Shown: positions 33,478-42,585, numbered from the stretch's first letter. The stretch is DNA of 64,000 nt from an uncultured Roseobacter sp. (GCF_947488185.1 NZ_CANKYM010000004.1:62001-126000), one strand, 5' to 3'. The notes: generated by a model from the sequence alone, not told the origin. Translations and numbers: made by a program.

Positions 33478-34246
33478 AAGGGTCCTCATACGGGTCTGTT
33501 GCAAACGGGTCGATATCTGTGCCTTGACCCTGTCCAAGCTCGAACCGACGGTTCTGCAAATAGATCGACCGGGATTGCGAGTAGCTGTCCGCACTCTCGT
33601 AAAGTACGGAATCGATCGTGTCGGAGAATTTCTCCCGGTCGTTCAGGACGGAGGCAGCGGCGGCGGTAGGCGGCACAACGCGCGCATCCCCGTCAATCGT
33701 GTTGTAGGTCAGCGGGTTGGTGAAAAAATCGACCACGAAACCAACTGTATCGCGTTGCGTCGAGGGCCCGAAAACGGGCAGTTCGATATATGCGCCTTCG
33801 CCCGATCCCCAGACGGTAAGCGTTTCGCCAAAATCGGTTTGGTGCTCGGGAATGTTCAGTTCGGAGGCCGCATCGAACAGACCACCAAGCCCGATGGTCG
33901 TGTTCATCACGAACCGTAATGTTGCCAGTCCGGTTCCCCGCAGGTCCCCCTGCAGCAGGCTGTTCACAGCAACGCCTGGCATCGACAGGTTGTCGGAGAA
34001 ATTGTTCACCGTGTTGCGGATCTCCACCGGCACGACACCATAGGCCTGTGACACGGGGCGCACGATATTCTTGTCCAACCCCTTGTTGAACCCGTGAATC
34101 TTGCGGTTCTGTGTCTCGTAGGGGTCATTGATGCCATCCGAGCGGGTCGCAACATCCTGCGTGGTCGCACATGCGCTCAACGCCAATACGGTTGCGAGCG
34201 CCGTTGCGGGCCGCGCGAAAGCCTTCATTCTTGGAGTACGGGACAC
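33467..34246 (-). CDS. mlaA: MlaA (VacJ) outer-membrane lipoprotein
   Basis: Outer-membrane lipoprotein that removes mislocalised phospholipids from the outer leaflet. It has 259 residues. The signal peptide ends in the lipobox LSAC (Cys26). The core has NDPYETQNRKIHGFNKGLDK, LRFVMNTTIGLGGLFDAASE, DFGETLTVWGSGEGAYIELP and FGPSTQRDTVGFVVD, all typical. The start GTG 34246 has AGGA eight bases upstream; ATG 34228 is an alternative. Its partner mlaC overlaps its 3' end, giving a two-gene outer-membrane lipid module. Confidence 0.94.
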   Translation of the reverse strand: MSRTPRMKAFARPATALATVLALSACATTQDVATRSDGINDPYETQNRKIHGFNKGLDKNIVRPVSQAYGVVPVEIRNTVNNFSDNLSMPGVAVNSLLQGDLRGTGLATLRFVMNTTIGLGGLFDAASELNIPEHQTDFGETLTVWGSGEGAYIELPVFGPSTQRDTVGFVVDFFTNPLTYNTIDGDARVVPPTAAAASVLNDREKFSDTIDSVLYESADSYSQSRSIYLQNRRFELGQGQGTDIDPFATDPYEDPYAQ

Positions 34247-34662
34247 TGGGTAAATCCTGTGAAATTGACTGGACGGTAGTTAGAACTTTTTACAGCGATG
34301 CCTAGGGGGCGAGAATGTGGAATTCATATGATGTGGCACATGCGCGACAGCGCAACTCTAAAGCTATTGAGCGTATACAGTCTAGAACTGTGGCGGCAAG
34401 AACCGATTTGTAAGCGGAAATGCGATCAATGCAACCTGCAAGGGTCTCTCGATGGGAATTGAGAGGGTCTTCCCGACATTGAGCATTGCTTGGCATTTCT
34501 TATTGATTTCAAATTTTTGCCCCGGAATTTTCCGTAGGAGTCAACGTACCGATGGCGCCCCGACACCGTGATCTTGACGCTTGTGGATCGTGGCAGACTG
34601 GGCATAATCCACGCTGAGTGCTTGGCCCGCCAACACGCCAATACATCCTGAAGGACCCCGAT
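34247..34662. other. 416-bp intergenic region between mlaA and ridA
   Basis: The longest gene-free stretch in the window. It must hold the divergent promoters of mlaA and ridA. I see a weak 5-bp hairpin (CTCTC 34446-34450 with GAGAG 34461-34465) and the ridA promoter candidate at 34581-34608. No tRNA, small RNA or convincing ORF stands out. Short open frames on the minus strand lack ribosome sites. Confidence 0.6.
34581..34608 (+). promoter_or_regulatory. Sigma-70-like promoter candidate upstream of ridA
   Basis: TTGTGG (34581-34586) and CATAAT (34603-34608) are 16 bp apart, placing the transcript start about 50 bp before the ridA ATG. Two of the six -35 bases deviate from consensus. Confidence 0.4.
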
Positions 34663-35121
34663 ATGAGTATTGCCTCCCGCCTCGCCGACCTGGGCGTCAG
34701 CCTGCCTGATGCGCCTGCGCCCGCTGCCAACTACGTGCCTTTTGTGCAGGTCGGCAGCACGCTTTACGTCTCCGGACAGATTTCAAACGGTCCTGATGGT
34801 CTTGTGACCGGCAAGCTTGGTGCCGATATGCAGGTGGAAGGGGGCGCTGCCGCTGCCAGGCTCTGCGCGATCAGCCTGCTGGCACAGGTGAAAGCAGCCT
34901 GTGGCGGTGATATCGATCGGCTTGATCGGGTGGTGAAACTCACCGGGTTCGTGAATTCCACGGCGGATTTCACCGATCAGTCCAAAGTCATCAACGGCGC
35001 GTCGGATTTCCTGGTCGAAGCTTTGGGCGATGCGGGTCGGCATGCGCGATCTGCCGTGTCCGCCGCATCGCTGCCGTTGGGGGTTGCTGTTGAGATCGAA
35101 GGCATTTTCGAGATCAAATGA
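34663..35121 (+). CDS. RidA-family (YjgF/YER057c) protein
   Basis: A 152-residue member of the RidA superfamily; the type member hydrolyses reactive enamine/imine intermediates released by PLP enzymes. Seen are MSIASRLADLGVSLPDAPAP, the family YVPFVQVGSTLYVSGQISNG, and the late segment ARSAVSAASLPLGVAVEIEG. The catalytic arginine of true RidA (RxxVxxxxLP) appears as RSAVSAASLP, so the arginine is present. It is longer than RidA, about 130 residues, and belongs to the longer Atu-like subgroup. The frame upstream to 34618 is not conserved. Its stop overlaps the next start (ATGA). Confidence 0.88.
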   Translation: MSIASRLADLGVSLPDAPAPAANYVPFVQVGSTLYVSGQISNGPDGLVTGKLGADMQVEGGAAAARLCAISLLAQVKAACGGDIDRLDRVVKLTGFVNSTADFTDQSKVINGASDFLVEALGDAGRHARSAVSAASLPLGVAVEIEGIFEIK

Positions 35122-35885
35122 GGGTCCCCCTGCCAGAGGCATTCCTGACGATCCCGCTGGCGCACCGCGCTTTGCATGATGTCGCGGATGGCCGCCCGGA
35201 AAACAGCCGCGCGGCGATCCGAGCGGCAATTGACGCAGGCTACGGGATCGAGATCGACGTGCAGCAGAGCGCGGATGCGCAGGCGATGGTGTTTCACGAT
35301 GATGCGCTGGACCGGCTGGCCGACGGCAGCGGGCCGGTACGGGAGCAAACGGCGGAACAACTCGCTCAGGTGCCGCTGCGCGGGGGCGAAGAAGGTATTC
35401 CCGATCTGCCTGAAATCCTTGATCTGGTCGCGGGTCGCGTGCCACTGCTTGTCGAAATCAAGGATCAGGATGGCGCGATGGGCGCGAATATCGGACCGCT
35501 GGAAGAGTCGGTGGCCGCCGCCCTGAAAGGCTATGACGGGCCGGTGGCGGTGATGTCGTTCAATCCGCATTCGGTGATGCGGATGGCAGCTCTTTGCCCC
35601 AATGAGCCGCGCGGGTTGGTGACGGATGGATATGATGCAGCGCATTGGAAACTGCCTGCTGAGACCTGCGACCGGCTGCGCGGCATCCCCGACTACGATG
35701 CGGCAGAATGCAGTTTCATCAGCCACAATATGCACGATCTGGCCCGGGCACGGGTCGCGGCGTTGAAAGCCCAAGGCGCCTCGATCCTCTGCTGGACTGT
35801 GAAATCGCCCGAAGACGAGGCGCAAGCGCGCGAAATCGCCCAGAATATCACCTTTGAACAGTATCGCGCGGCGCTTCCCGCTTGA
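35118..35885 (+). CDS. Glycerophosphodiester phosphodiesterase
   Basis: Cytosolic GDPD of 255 residues that splits glycerophosphodiesters to glycerol-3-phosphate and an alcohol. The TIM-barrel catalytic residues are in LAHRALHD (His), PENS, GIEIDVQQSADAQAMVFHDD (Glu, Asp, His) and LLVEIKDQDG. No signal peptide, so it is UgpQ-like rather than periplasmic GlpQ. It overlaps ridA by four bases and precedes the DUF482 gene by 39 bp, hence part of a five-gene run. It probably recycles phospholipid head-group esters. Confidence 0.9.
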   Translation: MRVPLPEAFLTIPLAHRALHDVADGRPENSRAAIRAAIDAGYGIEIDVQQSADAQAMVFHDDALDRLADGSGPVREQTAEQLAQVPLRGGEEGIPDLPEILDLVAGRVPLLVEIKDQDGAMGANIGPLEESVAAALKGYDGPVAVMSFNPHSVMRMAALCPNEPRGLVTDGYDAAHWKLPAETCDRLRGIPDYDAAECSFISHNMHDLARARVAALKAQGASILCWTVKSPEDEAQAREIAQNITFEQYRAALPA

Positions 35886-35924
35886 TCCCGCGCCCGGCGG
35901 GCACACCTAAGGCGTAGAAGGGCG

Positions 35925-37118
35925 ATGCGGATGCAGCAACAGGAAGTTGAGATCAGGGTGGTAGCCTCACTGCGTGCTATTGACGCCGGTGACTGGGATG
36001 CCTGCGCCTGTCCGGAAGCGGCGGCGGGCACGCCACCGATGGATCCCTTCACCACGCACCGTTTCCTGAGCGCACTGGAAGACAGCGGCTCGGTGGGCAC
36101 TGGCACCGGCTGGCAGCCGCAGTATCTGACGGCCTATCTGGCGGGGCAATTGATCGGCGTGGCGCCGATGTACGTCAAATCGCACAGCCAGGGCGAATAT
36201 ATCTTTGATCACAACTGGGCGCATGCTTACGAACGCGCTGGCGGGCGCTATTACCCCAAACTGCAGGTCGCCGTGCCGCATACACCTGCAACGGGTAGAC
36301 GGTTGCTGGTGCGGCCGGGGTTCGAGGAAACGGGCACCGCCGCGCTCATCCAGGGGGCGGTGCAGCTGGCCGACAGCAACAACCTCTCTTCGGTGCATCT
36401 GACCTTTTGCACCGAAGAAGAGGCGCGGCGCGGCGAAGAGATCGGCCTTTTGCTGCGTAAGACTCAGCAATTTCACTGGCGCAACGAAGGATACGCGGAT
36501 TTCGGCGGGTTTCTGGCGAGCCTGAGTTCCCGCAAGCGCAAGAACATCCGCAAGGAACGTGCCCGCGCACAGGATTTCGGCGGCACGATCCAGACTTTTT
36601 CAGGGGATGACCTGCGGCCCGAACACTGGGATGCCTTCTGGCGATTCTACCAGGATACCGGCGCGCGCAAATGGGGCACGCCCTACCTGACACGGGCATT
36701 TTTCGATATCGCCCAGGAGACCCTGCGGGACGACATGGCGCTGGTGCTGGCAGAGCGGGACGGGCGCTGGATTGCGGGCGCATTGAACTTTATCGGCGCC
36801 CAGACGTTATATGGGCGGTATTGGGGATGCACGGAGCATCATCCTTGCCTGCATTTTGAGCTGTGCTACTACCGTGCGATTGATATCGCCATCGAACGGG
36901 GGCTGGCGCGGGTCGAAGCGGGCGCGCAGGGCGAACACAAACTGGCGCGCGGCTATCTGCCGACGCCGACGTGGTCGTTGCATTGGGTGAATGATCCGGG
37001 TTTTGCTGATGCCATAAGCACCTATCTCAAGGCTGAACGGGACGCCGTGGACGAAGAGATTACCGTGCTGACGGAATATGGGCCCTTCAAACGGGCCGAG
37101 ATCGAGGAACAGGAATGA
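35925..37118 (+). CDS. DUF482 GNAT-fold protein (FemAB-like peptidogalycan-type)
   Basis: A 397-residue GNAT-fold protein of the DUF482 family, annotated in many proteobacteria as a putative peptidogalycan biosynthesis protein. Conserved blocks are [17 protein letters not shown] near residue 42, [16 protein letters not shown] near 92, [14 protein letters not shown] near 200, and the C-terminal [21 protein letters not shown] near 330. The substrate is unknown; lipid or amino-acid acyl transfer is plausible. No signal peptide. Its last codons overlap phhB by four bases. Confidence 0.85.
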   Translation: MRMQQQEVEIRVVASLRAIDAGDWDACACPEAAAGTPPMDPFTTHRFLSALEDSGSVGTGTGWQPQYLTAYLAGQLIGVAPMYVKSHSQGEYIFDHNWAHAYERAGGRYYPKLQVAVPHTPATGRRLLVRPGFEETGTAALIQGAVQLADSNNLSSVHLTFCTEEEARRGEEIGLLLRKTQQFHWRNEGYADFGGFLASLSSRKRKNIRKERARAQDFGGTIQTFSGDDLRPEHWDAFWRFYQDTGARKWGTPYLTRAFFDIAQETLRDDMALVLAERDGRWIAGALNFIGAQTLYGRYWGCTEHHPCLHFELCYYRAIDIAIERGLARVEAGAQGEHKLARGYLPTPTWSLHWVNDPGFADAISTYLKAERDAVDEEITVLTEYGPFKRAEIEEQE

Positions 37119-37411
37119 CAGAGAGATTGAGCGAAGAAACCCGTGGCCCCCTGCTGGCACCACTCTTCGACACCGGCTGGGAGATGGTCGAGGACCGCGA
37201 CGCGATCCGGAAGACATTCGTTTTCAAGAACTTCGTCGAGGCTTTTGGCTGGATGACCCGCGTGGCGATCTGGGCAGAGAAATGGGACCACCACCCGGAG
37301 TGGCACAATGTATACAAAACCGTCGATGTGGTGCTGAGCACCCACGATGTGGACGGGCTCAGCGCGCTGGACGCGAAGCTGGCCCGCAAGATGGACAGTC
37401 TTTCGGAGTAA
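37115..37411 (+). CDS. phhB: Pterin-4a-carbinolamine dehydratase
   Basis: A 98-residue 4a-hydroxytetrahydrobiopterin dehydratase that regenerates the pterin after aromatic hydroxylation. The diagnostic motif is [20 protein letters not shown] (about residues 56-75), with the catalytic His pair, followed by [13 protein letters not shown]. Size is normal. No aromatic amino-acid hydroxylase lies nearby, so its partner is elsewhere, or it serves another pterin or molybdopterin role. It overlaps the DUF482 gene by four bases and lies three bases before mscS. Confidence 0.93.
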   Translation: MTERLSEETRGPLLAPLFDTGWEMVEDRDAIRKTFVFKNFVEAFGWMTRVAIWAEKWDHHPEWHNVYKTVDVVLSTHDVDGLSALDAKLARKMDSLSE

Positions 37412-37414
37412 ACA

Positions 37415-38341
37415 ATGCAAGAGCTACTGCAAACTGAAATCTGGCAGGGCAAAACCCTCGCCGATCTTCTCACCGTTGAATTCCTGCTGAGCGCGGCGGG
37501 GTCCGTTCTGGCGGCCATAGGCATTCTGATCATTGGCTGGATCGTTTCGGCCTGGCTGCAGCGCCGCGTGCGCAACATCGGCCTGCGACACCGTCACCTT
37601 GACGACATGCTCTTTGATTTTCTCGCCTCGATCGTGCGCTATGTGGTGCTGGGTTTTACGGTTCTCTTCGTGCTCAACACCTTTGGCGTGCAGACCACTT
37701 CTGTTGTTGCGGTCATCGGTGCGGCAGGTCTGGCCATTGGTCTGGCGTTGCAAGGCACCCTGTCGAATGTCGCCGCCGGTGTGATGCTGATCCTCTTCCG
37801 CCCCATAAAACTGGGCGATTTCGTCGAAGTGGGCGGCGAGATGGGCACCGTCAAAGCCATCACGCTCAACTTCACCGAATTGGCGGATCTGAGCAATGTG
37901 CAGGTGATCATCCCGAATTCCGAGGTTTGGGGCAACGTGATCACCAATTATTCGACGAACGACATGCGACGCGCCGAATGGACCTTTGGCGTGGGCTATG
38001 GGGCCAATCTTGCGGATGCAGAGCGGATCATTCGCGATACGATCATGGCCGACGCGCGGTCAAAGAGCGATCCGGAGCCTTTCATTCAGGTGAACAATCT
38101 GGGCGCCAGTTCCGTCGATTTCCTGGTGCGGGTCTGGGTCGAAGCCTCCGAGTATTTCGCCTATCAGGCGGATATGAAACGGGCGGTCAAAGAGGCACTT
38201 GATGCCGGAGATATCGACATCCCCTTCCCGACGCGCACCATTGTGCGAGCGGACGCGGACAGTGGTGAGGAGCCGGAAAGCAACCAGAATGGTGCGGCGC
38301 GTACGGGCTTCGACGGGGATGCCGAGGAAGAGCGTGCCTGA
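37415..38341 (+). CDS. MscS-family mechanosensitive channel (short form)
   Basis: A 308-residue MscS with three membrane helices (about residues 23-45, 64-85 and 88-125). The pore helix carries VVAVIGAAGLAIGLALQGTL followed by SNVAAGVMLILFRPIKLGDFVEV, as in E. coli MscS. The beta domain has NVQVIIPNSEVWGNVITNYS. A 40-residue acidic tail ends in EEERA. It is the last gene of the ridA-gdpD-DUF482-phhB-mscS run and is followed by a terminator. It relieves turgor on osmotic downshock. Confidence 0.95.
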   Translation: MQELLQTEIWQGKTLADLLTVEFLLSAAGSVLAAIGILIIGWIVSAWLQRRVRNIGLRHRHLDDMLFDFLASIVRYVVLGFTVLFVLNTFGVQTTSVVAVIGAAGLAIGLALQGTLSNVAAGVMLILFRPIKLGDFVEVGGEMGTVKAITLNFTELADLSNVQVIIPNSEVWGNVITNYSTNDMRRAEWTFGVGYGANLADAERIIRDTIMADARSKSDPEPFIQVNNLGASSVDFLVRVWVEASEYFAYQADMKRAVKEALDAGDIDIPFPTRTIVRADADSGEEPESNQNGAARTGFDGDAEEERA

Positions 38342-38370
38342 CCTGTGCCGTCACGTGCCAGACATACCAA

Positions 38371-38399
38371 AAAGGCCCGGAGGGATGCTCCGGGCCTTT
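38371..38399. terminator. Bidirectional terminator between mscS and peroxiredoxin genes
   Basis: AAAGGCCCGGAG-ggatg-CTCCGGGCCTTT is a perfect 12-bp inverted repeat with flanking A and T tracts, suited to both convergent genes. Confidence 0.93.
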
Positions 38400-38406
38400 T
38401 GCGTTT

Positions 38407-38895
38407 CTACATGTTTTCCAGCAGGGCCTCCCCGGCGGAAACCTCGCACATGCCGGGGCTTTCCTCGGGCTGGAACAATGTGACCTTGCCGTCATCCACC
38501 AGCATCGCGTAGCGCTTGGAACGGCCCATCAGGCCCGCGGGCGGGGCGTCGAAGTCCATGCCGATCGCCTTGGTGAACGAGCTGTCCGCGTCGCCCAGCA
38601 TGGTGATACCGGCATCGGCTGCCCCGGTTGCCTCACCCCAGGATTTCATCACGAAGGGGTCATTCACGGAGACGCAGATGATCTCGTCCACGCCCTTGGC
38701 GTCGAACTGGTCCTTGGTCCGCACAAAGCTCGGGACATGCGCGGAATGGCAGGTGGGCGTATAGGCGCCTGGCACGGCAAAGATCACTACCTTGCGGCCT
38801 TTGACCTTGTCGGAGAGCGAGACGGGCGCTGGTCCCTCCGCGCCCAATTCCATCAATGTTGCGTCGGGAAGTTGGTCGCCCTGTGAGATCGTCAT
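38407..38895 (-). CDS. Peroxiredoxin (Prx5 subfamily)
   Basis: A 162-residue atypical peroxiredoxin of the Prx5 group, reducing H2O2 and alkyl hydroperoxides. The peroxidatic Cys49 is in VPGAYTPTCHSAHVPSF. The DEIICVSVNDPFVMKSWGEA and RSKRYAMLVDDGKVTLFQPE segments are typical. A second cysteine in SPGMCEVSAGE near residue 150 may resolve it. It is divergent from a ferredoxin-reductase-type gene. Bacterial Prx5 proteins often use glutathione/glutaredoxin, but no glutaredoxin domain is fused here. Confidence 0.92.
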   Translation of the reverse strand: MTISQGDQLPDATLMELGAEGPAPVSLSDKVKGRKVVIFAVPGAYTPTCHSAHVPSFVRTKDQFDAKGVDEIICVSVNDPFVMKSWGEATGAADAGITMLGDADSSFTKAIGMDFDAPPAGLMGRSKRYAMLVDDGKVTLFQPEESPGMCEVSAGEALLENM

Positions 38896-38993
38896 GTGAT
38901 ACGCCTTTCTTGCAATTGCGTTTGTCGTTGCGCTGGATATAGGTTGCGGCCTCGGGCAGGGCCAGAAAAATCGGGCAAGGTGAGGGACACGAC

Positions 38994-40202
38994 ATGAGCC
39001 ACGTTATCGTGATCGGAGCAGGGCAGGCGGGCGCCTCCTGCGTGGCCAAACTGAGCAATGGCGGGTTTGACGGTCAGGTGACGCTGATCGGAGCCGAACC
39101 TGCACCGCCCTACCAACGCCCGCCGCTGTCCAAGGCCTATCTGATGGGCGAGATGGCGCTGGAACGGCTCTACCTGCGGCCCGAGGCCTTTTATGCAGAG
39201 CATGACATCACCCTGCGCACCGACGCAGAGGTGACGTCGATTGATCCGGCGGAAAAGCGCGTGGCGCTCGGGGTTGAAACCCTCAGCTATGATGAGCTGG
39301 TTCTGACCACCGGTTCGGTCCCGCGCCGTCTGCCCGCGAGCATCGGCGGCGATCTTGCTGGGGTGTTTACGGTGCGCGATCTTGCTGATGTGGATGCCAT
39401 GGCGCCACGGTTCGAGGCGGGTAAGAGGGTGTTGATCGTGGGCGGCGGTTACATCGGTCTGGAGGCGGCGTCGGTGGCGGCCAAGCTGGGTCTCGACGTC
39501 ACATTGGTGGAAATGGCCGACCGGCTTCTGCAGCGTGTGGCCGCGCCGCAAACCAGTGATTATTTTCGCGCTCTGCACCAGTCGCATGGGGTGCGCATTC
39601 TGGAAGGTGTCGGCCTTGATCGTTTGACGGGTGACGGTGATGTCAGTGGTGCCGTGCTGAGCGACGGCACAGAGATCGCGGTTGATTTCGTGATTGCCGG
39701 TGTGGGGATCGCACCCGCAACAGCACTGGCTGAGGCCGCAGGTCTCGACATCGAAAACGGCATCAAGGTGGATGCGCAGGGCCGCACTTCCGAGGATCAT
39801 ATCTGGGCGGCGGGGGATTGTACCTCTTTCCCTTATCGTGGCGGTCGTATCCGTCTGGAGAGTGTGCCGCACGCGATTGATCAGGCGGAACTGGTGGCCG
39901 AGAACATCATGGGCGCGGGTAAGGAATACACCGCCAAACCGTGGTTCTGGTCGGATCAGTATGACGTGAAGCTGCAGATCGCCGGGCTGAACACCGGCTA
40001 CACCGATGTCGTCAGCCGGGTTAGCGCAGGCCAGACCGCATCCTTCTGGTACTACCGGGATGCGGAACTACTTGCCGTGGACGCGATGAATGACCCGCGT
40101 TCCTATATGATCGGCAAACGGCTGATCGAGGCGGGTAAATCTGCGGAACCCTCCTTGGTGACTGACCCCTCTGCGGATCTGAAAGTGCTGCTGCAGGCGT
40201 GA
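38994..40202 (+). CDS. FAD-dependent ferredoxin/rubredoxin reductase family protein
   Basis: A 402-residue NAD(P)H-dependent flavoprotein of the putidaredoxin/rhodocoxin reductase type. The FAD motif is IVIGAGQAGASCVAKL (residues 4-19), with YQRPPLSKAYLMGE. The NAD motif is VLIVGGGYIGLEAASVAAKLG (about 145-165). The second FAD contact is IWAAGDCTSFP near 265. The C-terminal fold has FWSDQYDVKLQIAGL. It would pass electrons to a [2Fe-2S] ferredoxin for a P450 or dioxygenase that is not in this window. It overlaps rsmD by four bases (GTGA). Confidence 0.9.
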   Translation: MSHVIVIGAGQAGASCVAKLSNGGFDGQVTLIGAEPAPPYQRPPLSKAYLMGEMALERLYLRPEAFYAEHDITLRTDAEVTSIDPAEKRVALGVETLSYDELVLTTGSVPRRLPASIGGDLAGVFTVRDLADVDAMAPRFEAGKRVLIVGGGYIGLEAASVAAKLGLDVTLVEMADRLLQRVAAPQTSDYFRALHQSHGVRILEGVGLDRLTGDGDVSGAVLSDGTEIAVDFVIAGVGIAPATALAEAAGLDIENGIKVDAQGRTSEDHIWAAGDCTSFPYRGGRIRLESVPHAIDQAELVAENIMGAGKEYTAKPWFWSDQYDVKLQIAGLNTGYTDVVSRVSAGQTASFWYYRDAELLAVDAMNDPRSYMIGKRLIEAGKSAEPSLVTDPSADLKVLLQA

Positions 40203-40756
40203 GGATCATCGCCGGACAGTTTCGCGGCACAGCCCTTACCAGCGTTGGCAAGGGGGATAAGGGTGCGCATCTGCGGCCCACGTCGGACCGCGTGCGTGAA
40301 AGCCTTTTCAGCATGCTGACACATCATGACGTGATCGCGGGCGCGCGTGTTCTCGACCTTTTCGCGGGCACCGGCGCGCTGGGCCTCGAGGCGCTGTCGC
40401 GGGGGGCGGCGCACGTCAGCTTTGTGGATGGCGGGCGGGTTGCGCAGGGGTTGATCCGTCAGAATGTCGCCAAGCTGCGCGCCGAAGGTCAGACCGATCT
40501 GATCCGGCGGGATGCAACGCGCCTGCCGGTCCACGATGCAACACCCTACGAACTGATTTTTCTGGATCCGCCCTATGGCAAGGACATGGGCGGCAAGGCG
40601 CTTGCAGCTGCGGACGCAGGGGATTGGCTGGCACCGGAGGCCTTCATCGTCTGGGAAGAGGCACAGCCGATGCCTGCACCGGAGGGTTTCGCGCCCATCG
40701 ATCAACGCAGGTATGGCGATACACACATCACCTTGTTGTCGAAAATTCCATCGTGA
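40199..40756 (+). CDS. rsmD: 16S rRNA (guanine966-N2)-methyltransferase RsmD
   Basis: Class I methyltransferase of 185 residues that methylates G966 of 16S rRNA. Seen are the N-terminal MRIIAGQFRGTAL, RPTSDRVRESLFSML, the SAM motif VLDLFAGTGALGLEALSRGA (about residues 51-70), and the catalytic LIFLDPPYGKDM. The start is GTG 40199, overlapping the reductase stop. Its functional link to the reductase is probably none; the overlap only implies shared transcription. Confidence 0.95.
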   Translation: MRIIAGQFRGTALTSVGKGDKGAHLRPTSDRVRESLFSMLTHHDVIAGARVLDLFAGTGALGLEALSRGAAHVSFVDGGRVAQGLIRQNVAKLRAEGQTDLIRRDATRLPVHDATPYELIFLDPPYGKDMGGKALAAADAGDWLAPEAFIVWEEAQPMPAPEGFAPIDQRRYGDTHITLLSKIPS

Positions 40757-40774
40757 TGTGCTAGGCAGCACCGC

Positions 40775-40957
40775 ATGTTTGCAAGTGCTGTGTCATTCTT
40801 TTGGCCGCCTGTCGCCGAAGCACCGGCCCAATCAAACCCGCCCAAAAGGCGCGCCTCGCCTGTGTTCATCGGTGATGCGGTCCAGCCTTGGGGGCACGGG
40901 ACGATGCTATTTGACATACTGCGCCGCGAGGCGGATGCCGATCAGTCCTTGGAGTAA
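40775..40957 (+). CDS. Possible 60-residue protein between rsmD and map
   Basis: A 60-residue frame starting MFASAVSFFWPPVAEAPAQS and ending LFDILRREADADQSLE, 19 bp after rsmD and overlapping the 3' end of map by 16 bp on the other strand. The second half has the composition of a real protein. The ribosome site is weak (AGG nine bases upstream) and I recognise no family. Without it, the 185-bp gap between rsmD and map would be unexplained. It is listed as possible only. Confidence 0.3.
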   Translation: MFASAVSFFWPPVAEAPAQSNPPKRRASPVFIGDAVQPWGHGTMLFDILRREADADQSLE

Positions 40958-41760
40958 GTCGGGTGAAACAGCCCGCCGGGCGATGTCGTGAAAATTTCCG
41001 CTCCGTCCGATGTCACGCCAATCGAATGCTCGAACTGGGCCGACAGGGATTTGTCGCGGGTCACCGCTGTCCAGTCGTCTGACAGCGTCTTGGTTTCGGG
41101 CCGCCCGAGGTTCACCATGGGTTCGATGGTGAAGAACATCCCCTCTTCCAGCACGGCGCCGGTGCCGGGTCGCCCGTAGTGCAACACGTTGGGTGGCGCG
41201 TGAAAGACGCGGCCCAGCCCGTGACCGCAGAAATCCCGCACAACGGACATGCGGTGGCTTTCCACATAGACCTGTATGGCGTGCCCGATATCGCCGAAGG
41301 TATTTCCCGGTTTCACCGCCTCGATCCCGTGCATCAGCGCGTCATGGGTCACCTGGATCAGCCGTTCGGCCTTGCGCGGCAGCTTGCCCGCCACATACAT
41401 CCGGCTGGTGTCGCCGTACCAGCCATCGACAATCACGGTCACGTCGATGTTCAGGATGTCGCCGTCCTTGAGGGTCTTTTCGCCCGGAATGCCGTGACAG
41501 ACGACGTGGTTCACGGAAATGCAGCTGGCGTGCTGGTAACCCTTGTAGCCGATGGTGGCAGAGGTCGCGCCTGCGTCCTCGACCATGTCGGTGATGGCCT
41601 TGTCGATAGCACCGGTCGTCTGGCCGACAAAGACATGTGCGGCAATATCATCCAGAATACGCGCGGCCAGCGCGCCGGCGGTATGCATGCCGGCGAAATC
41701 CGACGGATTGTAGATGCGTATGCCGTCTTTGGTGTGACGGCCCCGAAGGTCTTCGTTCAC
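40942..41760 (-). CDS. map: Type I methionine aminopeptidase
   Basis: Removes N-terminal methionine from nascent proteins; a 272-residue M24 metallopeptidase. Metal ligands are visible in ILNIDVTVIVDGWYGDTSRM (two Asp), RDFCGHGLGRVFHAPPNV (His), FFTIEPMVN (Glu) and AQFEHSIGV (Glu). The His of NHVVCHGIPG completes the active site. Length is normal for type Ia. sfsA lies 67 bp upstream on the same strand. Confidence 0.96.
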   Translation of the reverse strand: MNEDLRGRHTKDGIRIYNPSDFAGMHTAGALAARILDDIAAHVFVGQTTGAIDKAITDMVEDAGATSATIGYKGYQHASCISVNHVVCHGIPGEKTLKDGDILNIDVTVIVDGWYGDTSRMYVAGKLPRKAERLIQVTHDALMHGIEAVKPGNTFGDIGHAIQVYVESHRMSVVRDFCGHGLGRVFHAPPNVLHYGRPGTGAVLEEGMFFTIEPMVNLGRPETKTLSDDWTAVTRDKSLSAQFEHSIGVTSDGAEIFTTSPGGLFHPTYSKD

Positions 41761-41827
41761 GAATGTGCTCCACCGTGGCTGTTCGAGGCGCTTTTAACGC
41801 GCAATAATCCTGAGAACCAGAGGGCGC

Positions 41828-42535
41828 TCAGGTCGAAATCCGCAAGGCATCGGCAAGTTCGACACCCGCAGGGCTGATATTGGTACCATAGCATAAAGTT
41901 TCAACGCCTGCCTGACGGGCGTCCCGATAGGCGGCGGCATAGGCCGGATCGATGTCCGCCGCGAGCGTGAAATCATGGCAATCGGTGCGCTGCACCAGGT
42001 AAAGCATGATCGCGCGATGCCCTGCCGCTGCCATCTGCGCCAATTCCTGCAAGTGCTTGGCCCCGCGGGCGGTGACGCTGTCGGGAAATTCCGCCAGACC
42101 GGGTTGCCGCGAGAGGGTCACGCTTTTAACCTCCACGTAGGCGTCGGGCAGCCCCGGCCCGCTCAATAGAAAATCGATACGGCTGTTTTCGCCGTATTTC
42201 ACCTCCGGGCGGACTGTTTCATAGACGGAGAGGGGCGCAATCGCACGGGATTGCAGCGCTGATTTCAGCGCCCGGTTGGGCAGTGAGGTATCCACACCGG
42301 TGAAATGACCGTTTTCATGATCGACCAGTCGCCAGCCGTATTTCAGCTTCTTCTTGGGGTCGTCATTGGGCTCCAGCCACACCCGGGTGCCGGGCTCTGC
42401 CAGCCCCATCATGGAGCCGGGATTGGCGCAATGGGCGGTGATTTCTGCACCCGTCTCTTCGATCACACAATCGGCGAGAAAGCGTTTGTAGCGGCGGGTC
42501 AGCCGGGCAGGCACAAGATCGGTTTGAAAGCGCAT
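41828..42535 (-). CDS. sfsA: Sugar fermentation stimulation protein SfsA
   Basis: A 235-residue SfsA-family protein. It was named for stimulating maltose use in E. coli and is structurally an OB-fold plus PD-(D/E)xK nuclease-like domain; its real biochemical role is unsettled. Matches: MRFQTDLVPARLTRRYKRFL, the family block AHCANPGSMMGLAEPG, and the nuclease-like SRIDFLLSGPGLPDAYVEVKSVTL with Asp, Glu and Lys. It is upstream of map and divergent from a molybdopterin-binding-domain gene. Confidence 0.94.
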   Translation of the reverse strand: MRFQTDLVPARLTRRYKRFLADCVIEETGAEITAHCANPGSMMGLAEPGTRVWLEPNDDPKKKLKYGWRLVDHENGHFTGVDTSLPNRALKSALQSRAIAPLSVYETVRPEVKYGENSRIDFLLSGPGLPDAYVEVKSVTLSRQPGLAEFPDSVTARGAKHLQELAQMAAAGHRAIMLYLVQRTDCHDFTLAADIDPAYAAAYRDARQAGVETLCYGTNISPAGVELADALRIST

Positions 42536-42585
42536 GGGGGCAGGTCTATACCTCGCATCAGGTGAGACGCAAGGAGAGCCGAAAC

